From Polynucleobacter sp. AP-Latsch-80-C2 (GTDB taxonomy: Bacteria > Pseudomonadota > Gammaproteobacteria > Burkholderiales > Burkholderiaceae): 64,000 bases of DNA. This document shows positions 48,602 through 57,462 of this stretch, in pieces. Each line of letters begins with the position of its first letter. The stretch's first letter is position 1. The stretch spans positions 186,001 through 250,000 of the forward strand of contig NZ_JACVOY010000002.1 of NCBI RefSeq assembly GCF_018882185.1, written 5' to 3'. A program made the position numbers and the translations under genes. Below the pieces are notes generated by a model. That model was given only the letters and a program-made list of their open reading frames with translations, searched no databases and was not told the origin of the DNA.

Positions 48602-49398
48602 GATTGAATACGCAAGGAAACATCACCCGCATGAATAGGAATAGTTTGGTTGTTATGCTGCAATAGTAATGCGCCATTGTGGTCTATACCTTTTGCTACG
48701 CCATCCATAGGTTCGTTATTCGCGCCGGAAATCACCACCTTTTGATCTCGGAATGCATCCCAACGCTCCCATTGATTTTGGTACTCAGCAAATCCTTGGC
48801 GATCAAAATGACTCAGGTGACGCTCTAAAGATTCAATGAGTTTGAGCCATAAGAATTCCACGTCTGGAAGTGATGCAGTTTGGGGAATCAGTTGATCAAG
48901 GGCGCTCACTTGCTGTGTTGATTGATTTGCTAAATTCGTTTCAAAGTCTTTGGCATTTCGCAAATTAATGCCAATGCCAATAATCATCCAGGTAGGATCG
49001 CCGGGCTTAGCTTGTCCACCTTCAATCAGAATGCCACCAAGTTTGGCATTATTTAGCAACAAGTCATTGGGCCACTTTAGGCGAAGACCTAATTGGTAAA
49101 GTGCATTCTCATTCAGATTGCATGCCTGAGCGATGCCTGAAATTGCCGCTAGACCGACTAGTAGGCTCAGGCCACTCAACTCTGCTGGACTTCTTTGGAA
49201 AGGATAGGCCAAAGAAAAGCTGATGGAATCATTAGGCACAGCAAGCCATGAGCGACCAGCCCTACCCTTGCCAGCAGTCTGGTGATGCGCAATACGCGCC
49301 ACCGGATCAATCAGCTCACCAGCTCTCCAACGAGCCAGGAGATCATCATTGGTAGATTTGGTTTTGGCAACGCGTTCAAGGATGCAATTGGCAGTCAT
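48598..49398 (-). CDS. birA: Biotin-[acetyl-CoA-carboxylase] ligase
   Basis: BirA attaches biotin to the biotin carboxyl carrier protein. The 266-residue protein lacks the N-terminal DNA-binding helix-turn-helix of E. coli BirA, so it is probably a group I ligase without repressor function. Motifs: VAKTKSTNDDLLARW, HQTAGKGRAGRSW (biotinyl-AMP loop), RLKWPNDLLLNNAKLGGIL and IIGIGINLRNAKDF. It is divergent from the VanZ-family gene over 37 bases and forms a pair with coaX. Confidence 0.95.
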   Translation of the reverse strand: MTANCILERVAKTKSTNDDLLARWRAGELIDPVARIAHHQTAGKGRAGRSWLAVPNDSISFSLAYPFQRSPAELSGLSLLVGLAAISGIAQACNLNENALYQLGLRLKWPNDLLLNNAKLGGILIEGGQAKPGDPTWMIIGIGINLRNAKDFETNLANQSTQQVSALDQLIPQTASLPDVEFLWLKLIESLERHLSHFDRQGFAEYQNQWERWDAFRDQKVVISGANNEPMDGVAKGIDHNGALLLQHNNQTIPIHAGDVSLRIQS

Positions 49399-49435
49399 TT
49401 CGCCATTGTAGAAAGGTCTGACCTAGAATTGCGGA

Positions 49436-50530
49436 ATGCATCCGGAAGAACAACGCCCTCGAAAATTGGTTTGGCCTTTGCAGGCAATGCCTTTGGCGAG
49501 GGCAATTGGCTTGAGTTATGCCCTATTGATTGTGTACGTGAGCCTGAATCCTTTTGATTTCGACTTTAGTAATGGGGTCTCGGCCTGGGCATGGTTAGAC
49601 GCTCCAGCCCCTCGTTTTATTACCCTTTTCGATGTTTTGGTCAATATCTTGGCTTATATTCCTTTTGGGCTTCTGATCGTATTTGCGGCCTACCCACGCT
49701 GGAGAAACTTTGTGGCTTTGGGCTTAGCTTTCACCTTGAGTGGCTTGTTGGCTTTCAGTGTTGAAACCCTGCAGGCGTGGTTGCCAACTCGAATTCCTAG
49801 CCAGATGGATTGGTGGGCCAATGTTTTTGGGGGCCTTCTAGGTGGCTTACTGGCAATCCCTCTGGGACCTCAGTGGCTCTCAGGAAGCGCCATTCGCCGC
49901 CGTTTTGATCAATGGTTTGGTTTGGACTGGGCAGCATGTGCGCTGTTTATCTTGTTTCCCTGGTCACAAATTTATCCGCAAAGTTCTTGGTTGGGCACTG
50001 GGGTGTGGGGCCATGCCATTTTTGGATCAGTTGACTGGGGTACTGTTGTTATCAATCATGTGGCACAAGAAACCATCATCACGGCGCTATGTTGGCTTGG
50101 AGTCGCACTCCTCCTGTCTCTCGGAATGCGTACCAAGGCTCCCCAATGGCGCATTCTGAACGGCTTACTGTGTTTTACCGTACTGATTAAAACGATTTTT
50201 ACTGCGCTTCAGTTTGGAGGTGAATTCGGCTTTCTCTGGTTAACCGCAGGAGCGCTCTGGGGAATGTTGTTTGCGAGTCTTCTGTTAAGGTGGGCTTTAC
50301 GTCTTCAGCAGAGAGCAAAATTTTGGCTGGCTCTATCCTGTTTAGTCTGCGCCACTATTGCGATTAATGTATTGCCTGATAATCCTTATTTCATTCTGAC
50401 CCTAAGGCATTGGTATCAAGGACGCTTATTGCATTTTAATGAGCTCATGCAATGGGTATCCGTAGTATGGTTACCACTGGCTTTAATCTGGATGATTCGT
50501 AGCGCTCTTGAATTTAAACCCAAGCATTGA
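49436..50530 (+). CDS. VanZ-family integral membrane protein
   Basis: A 364-residue hydrophobic protein with about ten predicted membrane segments. The N-terminal part matches VanZ-like proteins: LSYALLIVYVSLNPFDF, DVLVNILAYIPFGLLIVFA, and the conserved SVETLQAWLPTRIPSQMDWWANVFGGLLGGLLAIPLG. The second half contains four or five more helices with no recognised motif. VanZ relatives affect sensitivity to lipoglycopeptides in Gram-positives; in proteobacteria the role is unknown, possibly linked to envelope polysaccharide. Followed by a ferredoxin gene after 16 bases. Confidence 0.82.
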   Translation: MHPEEQRPRKLVWPLQAMPLARAIGLSYALLIVYVSLNPFDFDFSNGVSAWAWLDAPAPRFITLFDVLVNILAYIPFGLLIVFAAYPRWRNFVALGLAFTLSGLLAFSVETLQAWLPTRIPSQMDWWANVFGGLLGGLLAIPLGPQWLSGSAIRRRFDQWFGLDWAACALFILFPWSQIYPQSSWLGTGVWGHAIFGSVDWGTVVINHVAQETIITALCWLGVALLLSLGMRTKAPQWRILNGLLCFTVLIKTIFTALQFGGEFGFLWLTAGALWGMLFASLLLRWALRLQQRAKFWLALSCLVCATIAINVLPDNPYFILTLRHWYQGRLLHFNELMQWVSVVWLPLALIWMIRSALEFKPKH

Positions 50531-50546
50531 TGAATATAATTTTTCT

Positions 50547-50855
50547 ATGAGCTTTTCACACCACTTATTTTTTTGTTTGAATGAGCGCAAAAATGGCGAA
50601 GATTGTTGCAATCGTCACAATGCGTTTGCTCTATTTGAGTACGCCAAAAATAGGGTGAAAGAACTAGGCCTATCCGGTCCCGGAAAAATCCGCGTCAATA
50701 AAGCGGGTTGCTTGGATCGTTGCGCTGATGGACCTGTGATGGTGGTGTATCCAGAGGGCACTTGGTATACCTTGGTGGATACCGAAGATGTTGAAGAGAT
50801 TATTCAGTCTCATCTTATGAAAGGCCTACCAGTAGAGCGCCTGCAGTTAGCTTAG
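50547..50855 (+). CDS. Thioredoxin-like (2Fe-2S) ferredoxin
   Basis: A 102-residue protein starting at the ATG at 50547 (MSFSHHLFFCLNERKNGEDCC). The cysteine pattern FFCLNERKNGEDCC plus NKAGCLDRCADGPVMVVYPEGTWY fits the thioredoxin-like 2Fe-2S ferredoxin family, also found in NuoE and Shethna-type ferredoxins. It is expected to carry electrons in the cytoplasm; the partner is unknown. The gene precedes an alpha/beta hydrolase and the lipoate genes. Confidence 0.9.
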   Translation: MSFSHHLFFCLNERKNGEDCCNRHNAFALFEYAKNRVKELGLSGPGKIRVNKAGCLDRCADGPVMVVYPEGTWYTLVDTEDVEEIIQSHLMKGLPVERLQLA

Positions 50856-50877
50856 TAACAGTTGAAAGATTTTTTCC

Positions 50878-51594
50878 ATGAATAGTCGTACAAAAGTAAT
50901 TCATATTGAAGGCATCGTTGGATTGATGGAGATGTCCATCGATCTTCCAGATGAGTTAAAGAGTGATCCTCACTTTGCTGTTCGTGGTTTAGCTTTAGTA
51001 GCGCACCCACATCCATTGATGGGTGGCACGATGGATAACAAAGTCGCACAGACTATGGCGCGTGCTTTTAATCAACTAGGTTATGTCAGTGTCCGTCCAA
51101 ACTTTCGTGGTGTCGGCGGAACTGCGGGAGTGCACGATGATGGCGTCGGCGAACTAGATGATTTATTGCATGTAACCGATTGGATGCGGACCCCTTCAAG
51201 TTGGGGTCAGTTTGAAGCCACCGCCCAGCAAGCATGGATAGCAAATGCAAATACCTTGCCCTTAGTGGTTTCTGGTTTTTCTTTTGGCAGCTTTGTAGGT
51301 AGCCATTTGGTAGAAAAGCTTGCAGAATTAGGGCGTCCTGCTGAACGCTTAGTAATGGTAGGTAGCGCTGCAGGAAAGTGGAATCTGGCTGCAGTACCTG
51401 CCGACACCATAGTGATCCATGGCGAAGTCGACGAGACAATTCCACTGTTGGATGTATTGGATTGGGCGCGTCCGCAAGAACTTACGGTACAGGTAGTGCC
51501 TGGAGCAGATCATTTCTTCCATCGCAGATTGCATTGCATTCGCAACATTATTACTGGCGCTTGGTTAGGCATGCCAGATCATCGCAACTTATAA
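50878..51594 (+). CDS. Alpha/beta hydrolase
   Basis: A 238-residue hydrolase of the small dienelactone hydrolase-like group. Strand GLALVAHPHPLMGGTMDNKVAQTMARAF and NFRGVGGTAG form the oxyanion region; the nucleophile elbow is SGFSFGSFVGSHL, the acid lies in IHGEVDETIPL and the His in VPGADHFFHRRL. The substrate is unknown. It stands between the ferredoxin gene and the DUF493/lipoate cluster with gaps of about 20 bases, so it may be cotranscribed with them. Confidence 0.88.
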   Translation: MNSRTKVIHIEGIVGLMEMSIDLPDELKSDPHFAVRGLALVAHPHPLMGGTMDNKVAQTMARAFNQLGYVSVRPNFRGVGGTAGVHDDGVGELDDLLHVTDWMRTPSSWGQFEATAQQAWIANANTLPLVVSGFSFGSFVGSHLVEKLAELGRPAERLVMVGSAAGKWNLAAVPADTIVIHGEVDETIPLLDVLDWARPQELTVQVVPGADHFFHRRLHCIRNIITGAWLGMPDHRNL

Positions 51595-51613
51595 AAAGGT
51601 CTTTAAAAACGCT

Positions 51614-51880
51614 ATGACCGAAGAAAAATCACTGATTGAATATCCTTCCCAGTTTCCGATTAAGGTAATGGGAAAAGCAAACCCAGAATACCTGCCTGCA
51701 ATTATTCATATTGCAAAACAGTTTGACCCTACTTTTGATGAAAGCAAAGTTGAGCAACGACCATCAAAAGATGGAAATTATTTGGGACTTACTTTGCCGA
51801 TTACCACTACAAGTCGTGAGCAATTAGATGAGTTGTATCGAACGCTTTCTACGCATCCCTTAGTTAGCATCGTTCTTTAA
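51614..51880 (+). CDS. DUF493 (YbeD-like) protein
   Basis: An 88-residue protein. [28 protein letters not shown] at the start and [35 protein letters not shown] at the end match YbeD/DUF493. The fold resembles the ACT-like regulatory domain of allosteric enzymes. In many proteobacteria the gene lies directly before lipB and lipA, as here with ten bases to lipB, implying a link to lipoate metabolism, but no function is proven. Confidence 0.9.
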   Translation: MTEEKSLIEYPSQFPIKVMGKANPEYLPAIIHIAKQFDPTFDESKVEQRPSKDGNYLGLTLPITTTSREQLDELYRTLSTHPLVSIVL

Positions 51881-51890
51881 CTCACATGAC

Positions 51891-52535
51891 ATGCCATTCC
51901 TAGTTAAGCATCTTGGTTTGGCGGATTACGCATCTACCTATGAGGCGATGCGTGCCTTTACTAAGGAACGTGATGCAAGTACCCCCGATGAGATTTGGGT
52001 ATTGCAGCACCCTCCGGTATTTACTTTAGGCCTTGCTGGAGATGCGGCAAATTTGCATTCCCCCAGCCAACAAATTCCGCTGGTACAAGTTGATCGTGGC
52101 GGTGAGATTACGTATCACGGACCTGGCCAAATCGTTGTGTATCTTTTGCTCGATCTCAAGCGTCTAGGAATATTCGTAAAAGAGTTGGTATCTCGCATCG
52201 AACAAGCAGTTATTGATACGCTGGCTGAATACGGAATTCAGGCGGAAAGACTTCAAGGCGCCCCAGGGATTTATGTGGCTGAGCAAGCGTGGATTCCGGA
52301 GGAGTGGTTTGGAGCCAAGGTGGCTGCTTTGGGGCTCAAGGTCTCTAAAAGCTGCTCCTATCATGGGCTAGCGTTGAATGTTGCAACTGATTTGGATGCA
52401 TTTTCCCGTATCCACCCTTGCGGCTATGAGGGTTTAAGGACGGTTGATATGCAAACCCTTGGGATCAAGGACAATATAGACACTATTAGCCAAAGGCTTT
52501 TGGAGCATTTACAAAAGCAACTGATGTCACCATGA
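51891..52535 (+). CDS. lipB: Octanoyl-[ACP]:protein N-octanoyltransferase LipB
   Basis: LipB transfers octanoate from acyl carrier protein to lipoyl domains. The 214-residue protein carries [12 protein letters not shown], the signature [18 protein letters not shown], the Lys motif [19 protein letters not shown] and the catalytic Cys in [11 protein letters not shown]. The next gene, lipA, overlaps by four bases; the two finish endogenous lipoate synthesis for pyruvate and oxoglutarate dehydrogenases. Confidence 0.96.
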   Translation: MPFLVKHLGLADYASTYEAMRAFTKERDASTPDEIWVLQHPPVFTLGLAGDAANLHSPSQQIPLVQVDRGGEITYHGPGQIVVYLLLDLKRLGIFVKELVSRIEQAVIDTLAEYGIQAERLQGAPGIYVAEQAWIPEEWFGAKVAALGLKVSKSCSYHGLALNVATDLDAFSRIHPCGYEGLRTVDMQTLGIKDNIDTISQRLLEHLQKQLMSP

Positions 52536-53542
52536 CCATAAATAAGACCGATACCGAACAGTTAAGCGAACTTCGTCAAGACCTGAATTACGATGCCACT
52601 CGTAAGCAAAAGTCGAGCGAAAAAACCGCGCGCATTCCAATCAAAATTGTTCCCCTGGAGCAGGTTCTCAAAAAACCAGATTGGATTCGCGTCAAAGCTG
52701 CTTCAGGCAATTCCCGTTTTGCAGAAATCAAAAAGATCTTACGTGAAAACGAATTGGTTACTGTTTGCGAAGAGGCTAGTTGCCCCAATATTGGCGAATG
52801 CTTTGGTAAGGGCACTGCCACTTTTATGATCATGGGTGATAAGTGCACTCGTCGTTGTCCTTTTTGCGATGTCGGTCACGGTAGACCTGATCCATTGGAT
52901 GTAAAAGAGCCTGCTAATTTGGCTAGAACAATCGCAGCACTGAAATTAAATTACGTCGTGATTACCAGCGTTGATCGTGATGATCTGCGGGATGGTGGTG
53001 CGATGCATTATGTTGATTGCATTTCTCAATCACGTGATGCCTCACCCAATACGCGTATTGAGGTTTTGGTGCCAGATTTTCGTGGGCGCTTAGATAAGGC
53101 CCTGGATATATTTTCTGAGCATGCACCCAACGGCTTGCCTGATGTGATGAACCACAATCTTGAAACAGTTCCGCGTCTCTACAAGCAAGCACGCCCTGGC
53201 GCTGACTATCTGCATTCACTCAAGTTATTAAAAGATTTTAAAGAGCGCTTTCCCCATATTCCGACCAAGAGTGGTTTGATGGTGGGACTTGGCGAAACAG
53301 ATGAAGAAATTTTGGAAGTGATGCGTGATATGCGTGAGCACAATATTGATATGCTCACCATTGGCCAGTATCTTGCACCATCTGGTCACCACTTGCCTGT
53401 TCAGCGTTACGTTCACCCAGATGTTTTCAAGCGTTTTGAAGAAGAGGCATATGCAATGGGCTTCTCCCATGCGGCGGTAGGGGCGATGGTGCGCTCTAGC
53501 TATCATGCAGATCAGCAGGCTCATGGCGTTGGCATTGTTTAA
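52532..53542 (+). CDS. lipA: Lipoyl synthase
   Basis: LipA is a radical SAM enzyme that inserts two sulfur atoms into the octanoyl chain. The 336-residue protein has the auxiliary cluster cysteines [12 protein letters not shown] and the radical SAM motif CTRRCPFC (CX3CX2C), followed by [27 protein letters not shown] and GLGETDEEI. The C-terminal RSSYHADQQ contains the Ser that ligates the auxiliary cluster. Coupled to lipB; its 3' end overlaps the next gene. Confidence 0.97.
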   Translation: MTINKTDTEQLSELRQDLNYDATRKQKSSEKTARIPIKIVPLEQVLKKPDWIRVKAASGNSRFAEIKKILRENELVTVCEEASCPNIGECFGKGTATFMIMGDKCTRRCPFCDVGHGRPDPLDVKEPANLARTIAALKLNYVVITSVDRDDLRDGGAMHYVDCISQSRDASPNTRIEVLVPDFRGRLDKALDIFSEHAPNGLPDVMNHNLETVPRLYKQARPGADYLHSLKLLKDFKERFPHIPTKSGLMVGLGETDEEILEVMRDMREHNIDMLTIGQYLAPSGHHLPVQRYVHPDVFKRFEEEAYAMGFSHAAVGAMVRSSYHADQQAHGVGIV

Positions 53543-54122
53543 AAAAGGACTCAGAATTAGCTGTTGTTGTATTGCAGCTACTTTCCTATTAAGTGCCTGT
53601 AGTCCTAAATTAGATTGGCGAGTGGTTCAGTCTCCGCAGGAAAGATATAGCGCTTTATTTCCGGGCAAGCCAGACAAAATCCAAAGGCGTGTGAGTTTTC
53701 AAAATCAAGAGCTATTGCAATCTCTTGAAGCGCTCAAGATTGATGATGATATTTATTCCATCAGCGCAACCCAAATTCCCGCTGGCCAATCTTCTTTACT
53801 CCCAATACTCATGATGCAATTGCAAGATAGCGTATTGGCTAGGGCAAAAGCGCTTGGTGGCGAAGTTATCTCTGAAGATATTCTTTATCAAACTGCCGCG
53901 AAACAAAAGCAGGCTAGCAAAGAGTTTTGGATTCAATTCAAGTCTAAGGGAACGAGTGAGCAATGGATGCGAGTTCGTTGGATCACTCGTATTGCACCAG
54001 ATGGCAGTATTTGGATTTATCAGATCTCGGTGCTGCATGCTAAAGCAATTCCAAGTGAGGCAAAAACGTTTTTATCTAAAGAAGAATATTCAAACTTTTT
54101 TGACGAGTTTTATCCCGAGTAA
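53523..54122 (+). CDS. Lipoprotein of unknown function
   Basis: From the ATG at 53523, inside the end of lipA, the product is 199 residues. An N-terminal signal peptide ends in the lipobox LLSAC (mature [10 protein letters not shown]). The remainder is one globular domain with segments [29 protein letters not shown] and [22 protein letters not shown] and no recognised motif. An ATG at 53505 is possible but has no ribosome site. The overlap with lipA suggests coexpression; no function is proposed. Confidence 0.75.
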   Translation: MALALFKKGLRISCCCIAATFLLSACSPKLDWRVVQSPQERYSALFPGKPDKIQRRVSFQNQELLQSLEALKIDDDIYSISATQIPAGQSSLLPILMMQLQDSVLARAKALGGEVISEDILYQTAAKQKQASKEFWIQFKSKGTSEQWMRVRWITRIAPDGSIWIYQISVLHAKAIPSEAKTFLSKEEYSNFFDEFYPE

Positions 54123-54133
54123 ATCTGAAAAAA

Positions 54134-54388
54134 TTAAGATTTTTCTAGTGCGGCTACTTTAGCCTCAAGTGCCTCTAATTTTTCTCTGGTTTTGGCTAAA
54201 ACTTTTGATTGCAATTCAAATTCTTCTCGTGTGACGAGATCCATTTTCTGAAATCCCTGGTTCATCATGGCGCGGACATTTTTTTCAATCTCTTGCGCAG
54301 GTGAATTGCGAATGGCATCACCCACTTTGCTTTGCATATCGTTCGCGATGCGTTGAAATTGCTCGAAGATTTCGCCTGGTTTTTGCAT
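54134..54388 (-). CDS. ubiK: Ubiquinone biosynthesis accessory factor UbiK (BMFP family)
   Basis: An 84-residue helical protein of the BMFP/YqiC family that assists ubiquinone biosynthesis with UbiJ and binds lipids. FEQFQRIANDMQSKVGDAI and NVRAMMNQGFQKMDLVTREEFELQSKVLAKTREKLEALEAKVAALE are typical, the latter forming a C-terminal coiled coil that trimerises. It converges with the lipoprotein gene and is divergent from the porin gene over a 259-base gap. Confidence 0.88.
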   Translation of the reverse strand: MQKPGEIFEQFQRIANDMQSKVGDAIRNSPAQEIEKNVRAMMNQGFQKMDLVTREEFELQSKVLAKTREKLEALEAKVAALEKS

Positions 54389-54522
54389 AATGGGGTTTCG
54401 CAGTTCTGGTTAAAGTTGCATAAAAGATACACCTCGTATTTTATGTTCAGCCTGAAAAATGGGCTGAGCAGGCTTTAAACCGTGAAAACGCATCAATTTT
54501 GCCCTAAAGATGGGAATATTTA

Positions 54523-54537
54523 GCACCATTTAGGTGC
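54523..54537 (+). promoter_or_regulatory. NtrC-like operator upstream of the porin-glnK-amtB cluster
   Basis: GCACC-ATTTA-GGTGC (54523-54537) is a dyad identical in half-sites and spacing to the classical NtrC site pattern GCACC-N5-GGTGC. It lies about 110 bases before the porin start in the gap shared with ubiK. A full sigma-54 promoter was not found; CTGGAAATGACTTGTCA (54562-54578) keeps only the -24 GG. The site is inferred from half-site identity and the nitrogen genes downstream. Confidence 0.55.
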
Positions 54538-54647
54538 ATTGGCTTTAATTCGGTGAATCGACTGGAAATGACTTGTCATAGAACCTTCATCATCACTCCA
54601 TTCAATCAGTATTTATCCCTTTTCATTACACAGCGAGGAGTTACAAC

Positions 54648-55496
54648 ATGAAGAAATTATACAAGACAGCAATCTCTGCGGCAGCAGTTGTATTGTTGGC
54701 TGGTTTAGCCAGTGCATCTGCCTTTGCGGCCGATACACCAGAAAATCCAGAGGACGCAGCAGCACCAAGCCCGATCGCTGCAAACGTTACTGTGGTGAGC
54801 GATTACCGCTACCGCGGTATTTCTCAAACAAACTTTAAGCCTGCTATACAAGGCGGCTTTGATTACGCTCATGAGAGTGGTTTCTACATCGGTAACTGGA
54901 ACAGCTCAATCAGCTGGGTTTCAGACGCTAATAGTGCTGGCGGCAAAAATAACGTTTCTGCTCCAGTGGAGATGGACTTCTATGCTGGTTTCAAGAAAGA
55001 GTTGATCGGCGAAGGTTTTGCTTCTGACCTCGGAGTTTTGCAGTACTACTACCCAACTACTGGTATGCCAAGCAGTGCTACCAATCCAAATACAACTGAG
55101 ATCTATGCAGCCCAAAACTACACCTTTGGTCCCGTAGCTGGTTTCGTTAAATTCTCATACGCAGTTACTAATACTTTCGGCTATTCAAACTCTAGCGGCT
55201 CTTACTATCCAGATTTGACAGCAAACTATGACACTGGTATTTGGGGCTTGGCTGTAAATGCTCACGTTGGTTACCAGAAGATTGCTGGTCAAAATGTTGT
55301 TGCTGGCGTTCCAACAGCGAGCTACACAGACTGGAAGCTTGGTTTGACTAAAGACTTTGGCGGTGGCTTAGCTTTGGCAGCTGCTTACATCGGTACCAAT
55401 GCAGCTAAGAGTGGCAGCACCTATGCTTATCAGAGTCCATCAGGCAAAAACTTGGGCGGATCTACAGGCATCGTTTCACTCACAAAAACTTTCTAA
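54648..55496 (+). CDS. TorF-family putative porin
   Basis: A 282-residue outer-membrane beta-barrel protein. A signal peptide (AAAVVLLAGLASASAFAA) is followed by NVTVVSDYRYRGISQTNFKPAIQGGFDYAHESGFYIGNW, the signature of the TorF/Gcw_chp porin family. Alternating aromatic/hydrophobic strands follow, and it ends in a strand with terminal Phe (VSLTKTF), the recognition signal for barrel assembly. GAGGAG precedes the ATG. It stands 25 bases before glnK, so it may admit nitrogen-containing solutes; that role is inferred. Confidence 0.87.
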   Translation: MKKLYKTAISAAAVVLLAGLASASAFAADTPENPEDAAAPSPIAANVTVVSDYRYRGISQTNFKPAIQGGFDYAHESGFYIGNWNSSISWVSDANSAGGKNNVSAPVEMDFYAGFKKELIGEGFASDLGVLQYYYPTTGMPSSATNPNTTEIYAAQNYTFGPVAGFVKFSYAVTNTFGYSNSSGSYYPDLTANYDTGIWGLAVNAHVGYQKIAGQNVVAGVPTASYTDWKLGLTKDFGGGLALAAAYIGTNAAKSGSTYAYQSPSGKNLGGSTGIVSLTKTF

Positions 55497-55509
55497 TTTC
55501 CACCTCTGA

Positions 55510-55860
<351 letters not shown>

Positions 55861-55873
55861 AGAGAGGTTCAAA

Positions 55874-57358
55874 ATGTTAACTTGGATGAAACGACTCGTT
55901 GCTGGTGGTGCTATGGCCTTGGCCATTGGTGCTACTGGTGTAATAGCTACTTCCCCAGCCCATGCTGATGAAGTCAAGAAGCCTGCTGTAACTGCGCCAG
56001 CAGCAACTCCTGCTGCGGCAGAGCCTGCCCCAGTACTTTGCTCTGAAAAGTGCAATAAAGGAGATATCGCTTGGATGATGGTTTGTACAGCATTGGTGCT
56101 GTTGATGACTCTTCCTGGTCTGGCTTTGTTCTACGGTGGTTTAACCCGCAGTAAGAACATCTTGTCTATCTGCATGCAATGTTTCATGGTCTTCTCCTTG
56201 ATTACAGTGCTATGGGCTATTTATGGCTATAGCTTTGCATTCACGGAAGGCGGAGCTTTTGTTGGTGGACTAGATCGTCTGTTCTTGGGTGGTATGAATC
56301 CAGAATCAGTAGCGGCAACCTTTAGTAAGGGTGTTGTTATTCCTGAGTATGTATTTATGGCTTTCCAAGCAGTGTTCGCAACCATTACTTGCTGTTTGAT
56401 TATTGGCTCTTTTGCTGAGCGCGCTAAGTTCTCTGCGATCTTAGTGTTCATGGTAATTTGGTTTACTTTCAGCTATTTGCCAATCGCTCACATGGTTTGG
56501 TTCTGGCCTGGTCCTGATGACATCAAAGATGCTGCATCACTTGAAGCAATTACAGCTCGTGCTGGTTGGTTATGGCAAAAAGGTGTTCTCGACTTTGCTG
56601 GTGGTACTGTTGTGCACATCAACGCTGCTATCGCTGGCTTGGTTGGCTCCTTTGTTATCGGCAAGCGTTTGGGCTACGGCAAAGAAGCAATGAAGCCACA
56701 TAACTTAGTTTATGTAATGACTGGCGCTGCTCTCTTGTGGTTCGGTTGGTTTGGTTTCAATGCTGGTTCAGCACTTGAGGCAAATGGCACTGCTGGCTTG
56801 GCATTCGTGAATACTTATTTAGCTACCGCTGCTGCTGTATTGGGCTGGTCAGTTGCTGAGTGGGTTCTCAAAGGTAAGCCATCCATGTTGGGTGCTGCAT
56901 CCGGTTGCGTAGCAGGTTTGGTTGCAATCACTCCTGCGGCTGGATTTGCTGGCCCAATGGGTTCAATCATTATTGGCTTAATTGCTGGTGTAGTTTGCCT
57001 CTGGGGTGTTACTGGTCTCAAGAAGATTTTGGGTTCAGACGACAGCTTGGACGTATTCGGTGTTCACGGCGTAGGCGGTATCACTGGTGCGTTGTTGACT
57101 GGTGTTTTCGCTGATCCAGCATTGGGCGGCTCTGGTATTTGGGATTATGTGGCTAACGCTGTTGCTCCTGATTACTCTATTGCTAGCCAATTGTGGATTC
57201 AAGCTCAAGGCGTGATTACCACTGTAATCTGGTCCGGCGTAGTTTCTTTTATCGCCTTCAAATTGATCGATATGGTGATTGGTTTGCGTGTTAAGGAAGA
57301 TGAAGAGCGCGAAGGCTTGGATATCAGCTCACACGGTGAGGCTGCGTACGAGTCTTAA
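55874..57358 (+). CDS. amtB: Ammonium transporter AmtB
   Basis: A 494-residue trimeric inner-membrane ammonium channel. The ATG at 55874, behind AGAGAGG, gives a signal peptide (residues 1-35, ending AHA) and a Pro/Ala-rich segment before the first membrane helix. Eleven helices follow with LFYGGLTRSKN, the pore histidines in GGTVVHINAAIAGL and FGVHGVGGITGAL, and FGWFGFNAGSAL. A longer reading from 55703 would run through glnK and is rejected. Paired with glnK, 13 bases upstream, which regulates it. Confidence 0.96.
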   Translation: MLTWMKRLVAGGAMALAIGATGVIATSPAHADEVKKPAVTAPAATPAAAEPAPVLCSEKCNKGDIAWMMVCTALVLLMTLPGLALFYGGLTRSKNILSICMQCFMVFSLITVLWAIYGYSFAFTEGGAFVGGLDRLFLGGMNPESVAATFSKGVVIPEYVFMAFQAVFATITCCLIIGSFAERAKFSAILVFMVIWFTFSYLPIAHMVWFWPGPDDIKDAASLEAITARAGWLWQKGVLDFAGGTVVHINAAIAGLVGSFVIGKRLGYGKEAMKPHNLVYVMTGAALLWFGWFGFNAGSALEANGTAGLAFVNTYLATAAAVLGWSVAEWVLKGKPSMLGAASGCVAGLVAITPAAGFAGPMGSIIIGLIAGVVCLWGVTGLKKILGSDDSLDVFGVHGVGGITGALLTGVFADPALGGSGIWDYVANAVAPDYSIASQLWIQAQGVITTVIWSGVVSFIAFKLIDMVIGLRVKEDEEREGLDISSHGEAAYES

Positions 57359-57380
57359 TTAGTCGATTTACCCCTCACCC

Positions 57381-57442
57381 GGCGGCTTTTACGAGCTGCC
57401 AGGTTTTAAGCGCGGGATCCTAGGATCCCGCGTCTTTCTTTT
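57381..57442 (+). terminator. Tandem intrinsic terminators after amtB
   Basis: First hairpin: GGCGGCT (57381-57387) with AGCTGCC (57394-57400), one G-U pair, followed by AGGTTTT. Second: CGCGGGATCC (57411-57420) and GGATCCCGCG (57423-57432) around TA, followed by TCTTTCTTTT (57433-57442), a strong Rho-independent terminator. Together they insulate the nitrogen cluster from gshA. Confidence 0.85.
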
Positions 57443-57462
57443 AATAATCTTACAATGGTGAA

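Noticed and set aside
54562..54578. Sigma-54 promoter before the porin gene
   Set aside because: Only the -24 GG fits; the -12 GC is replaced by TC and the flanking bases do not match.
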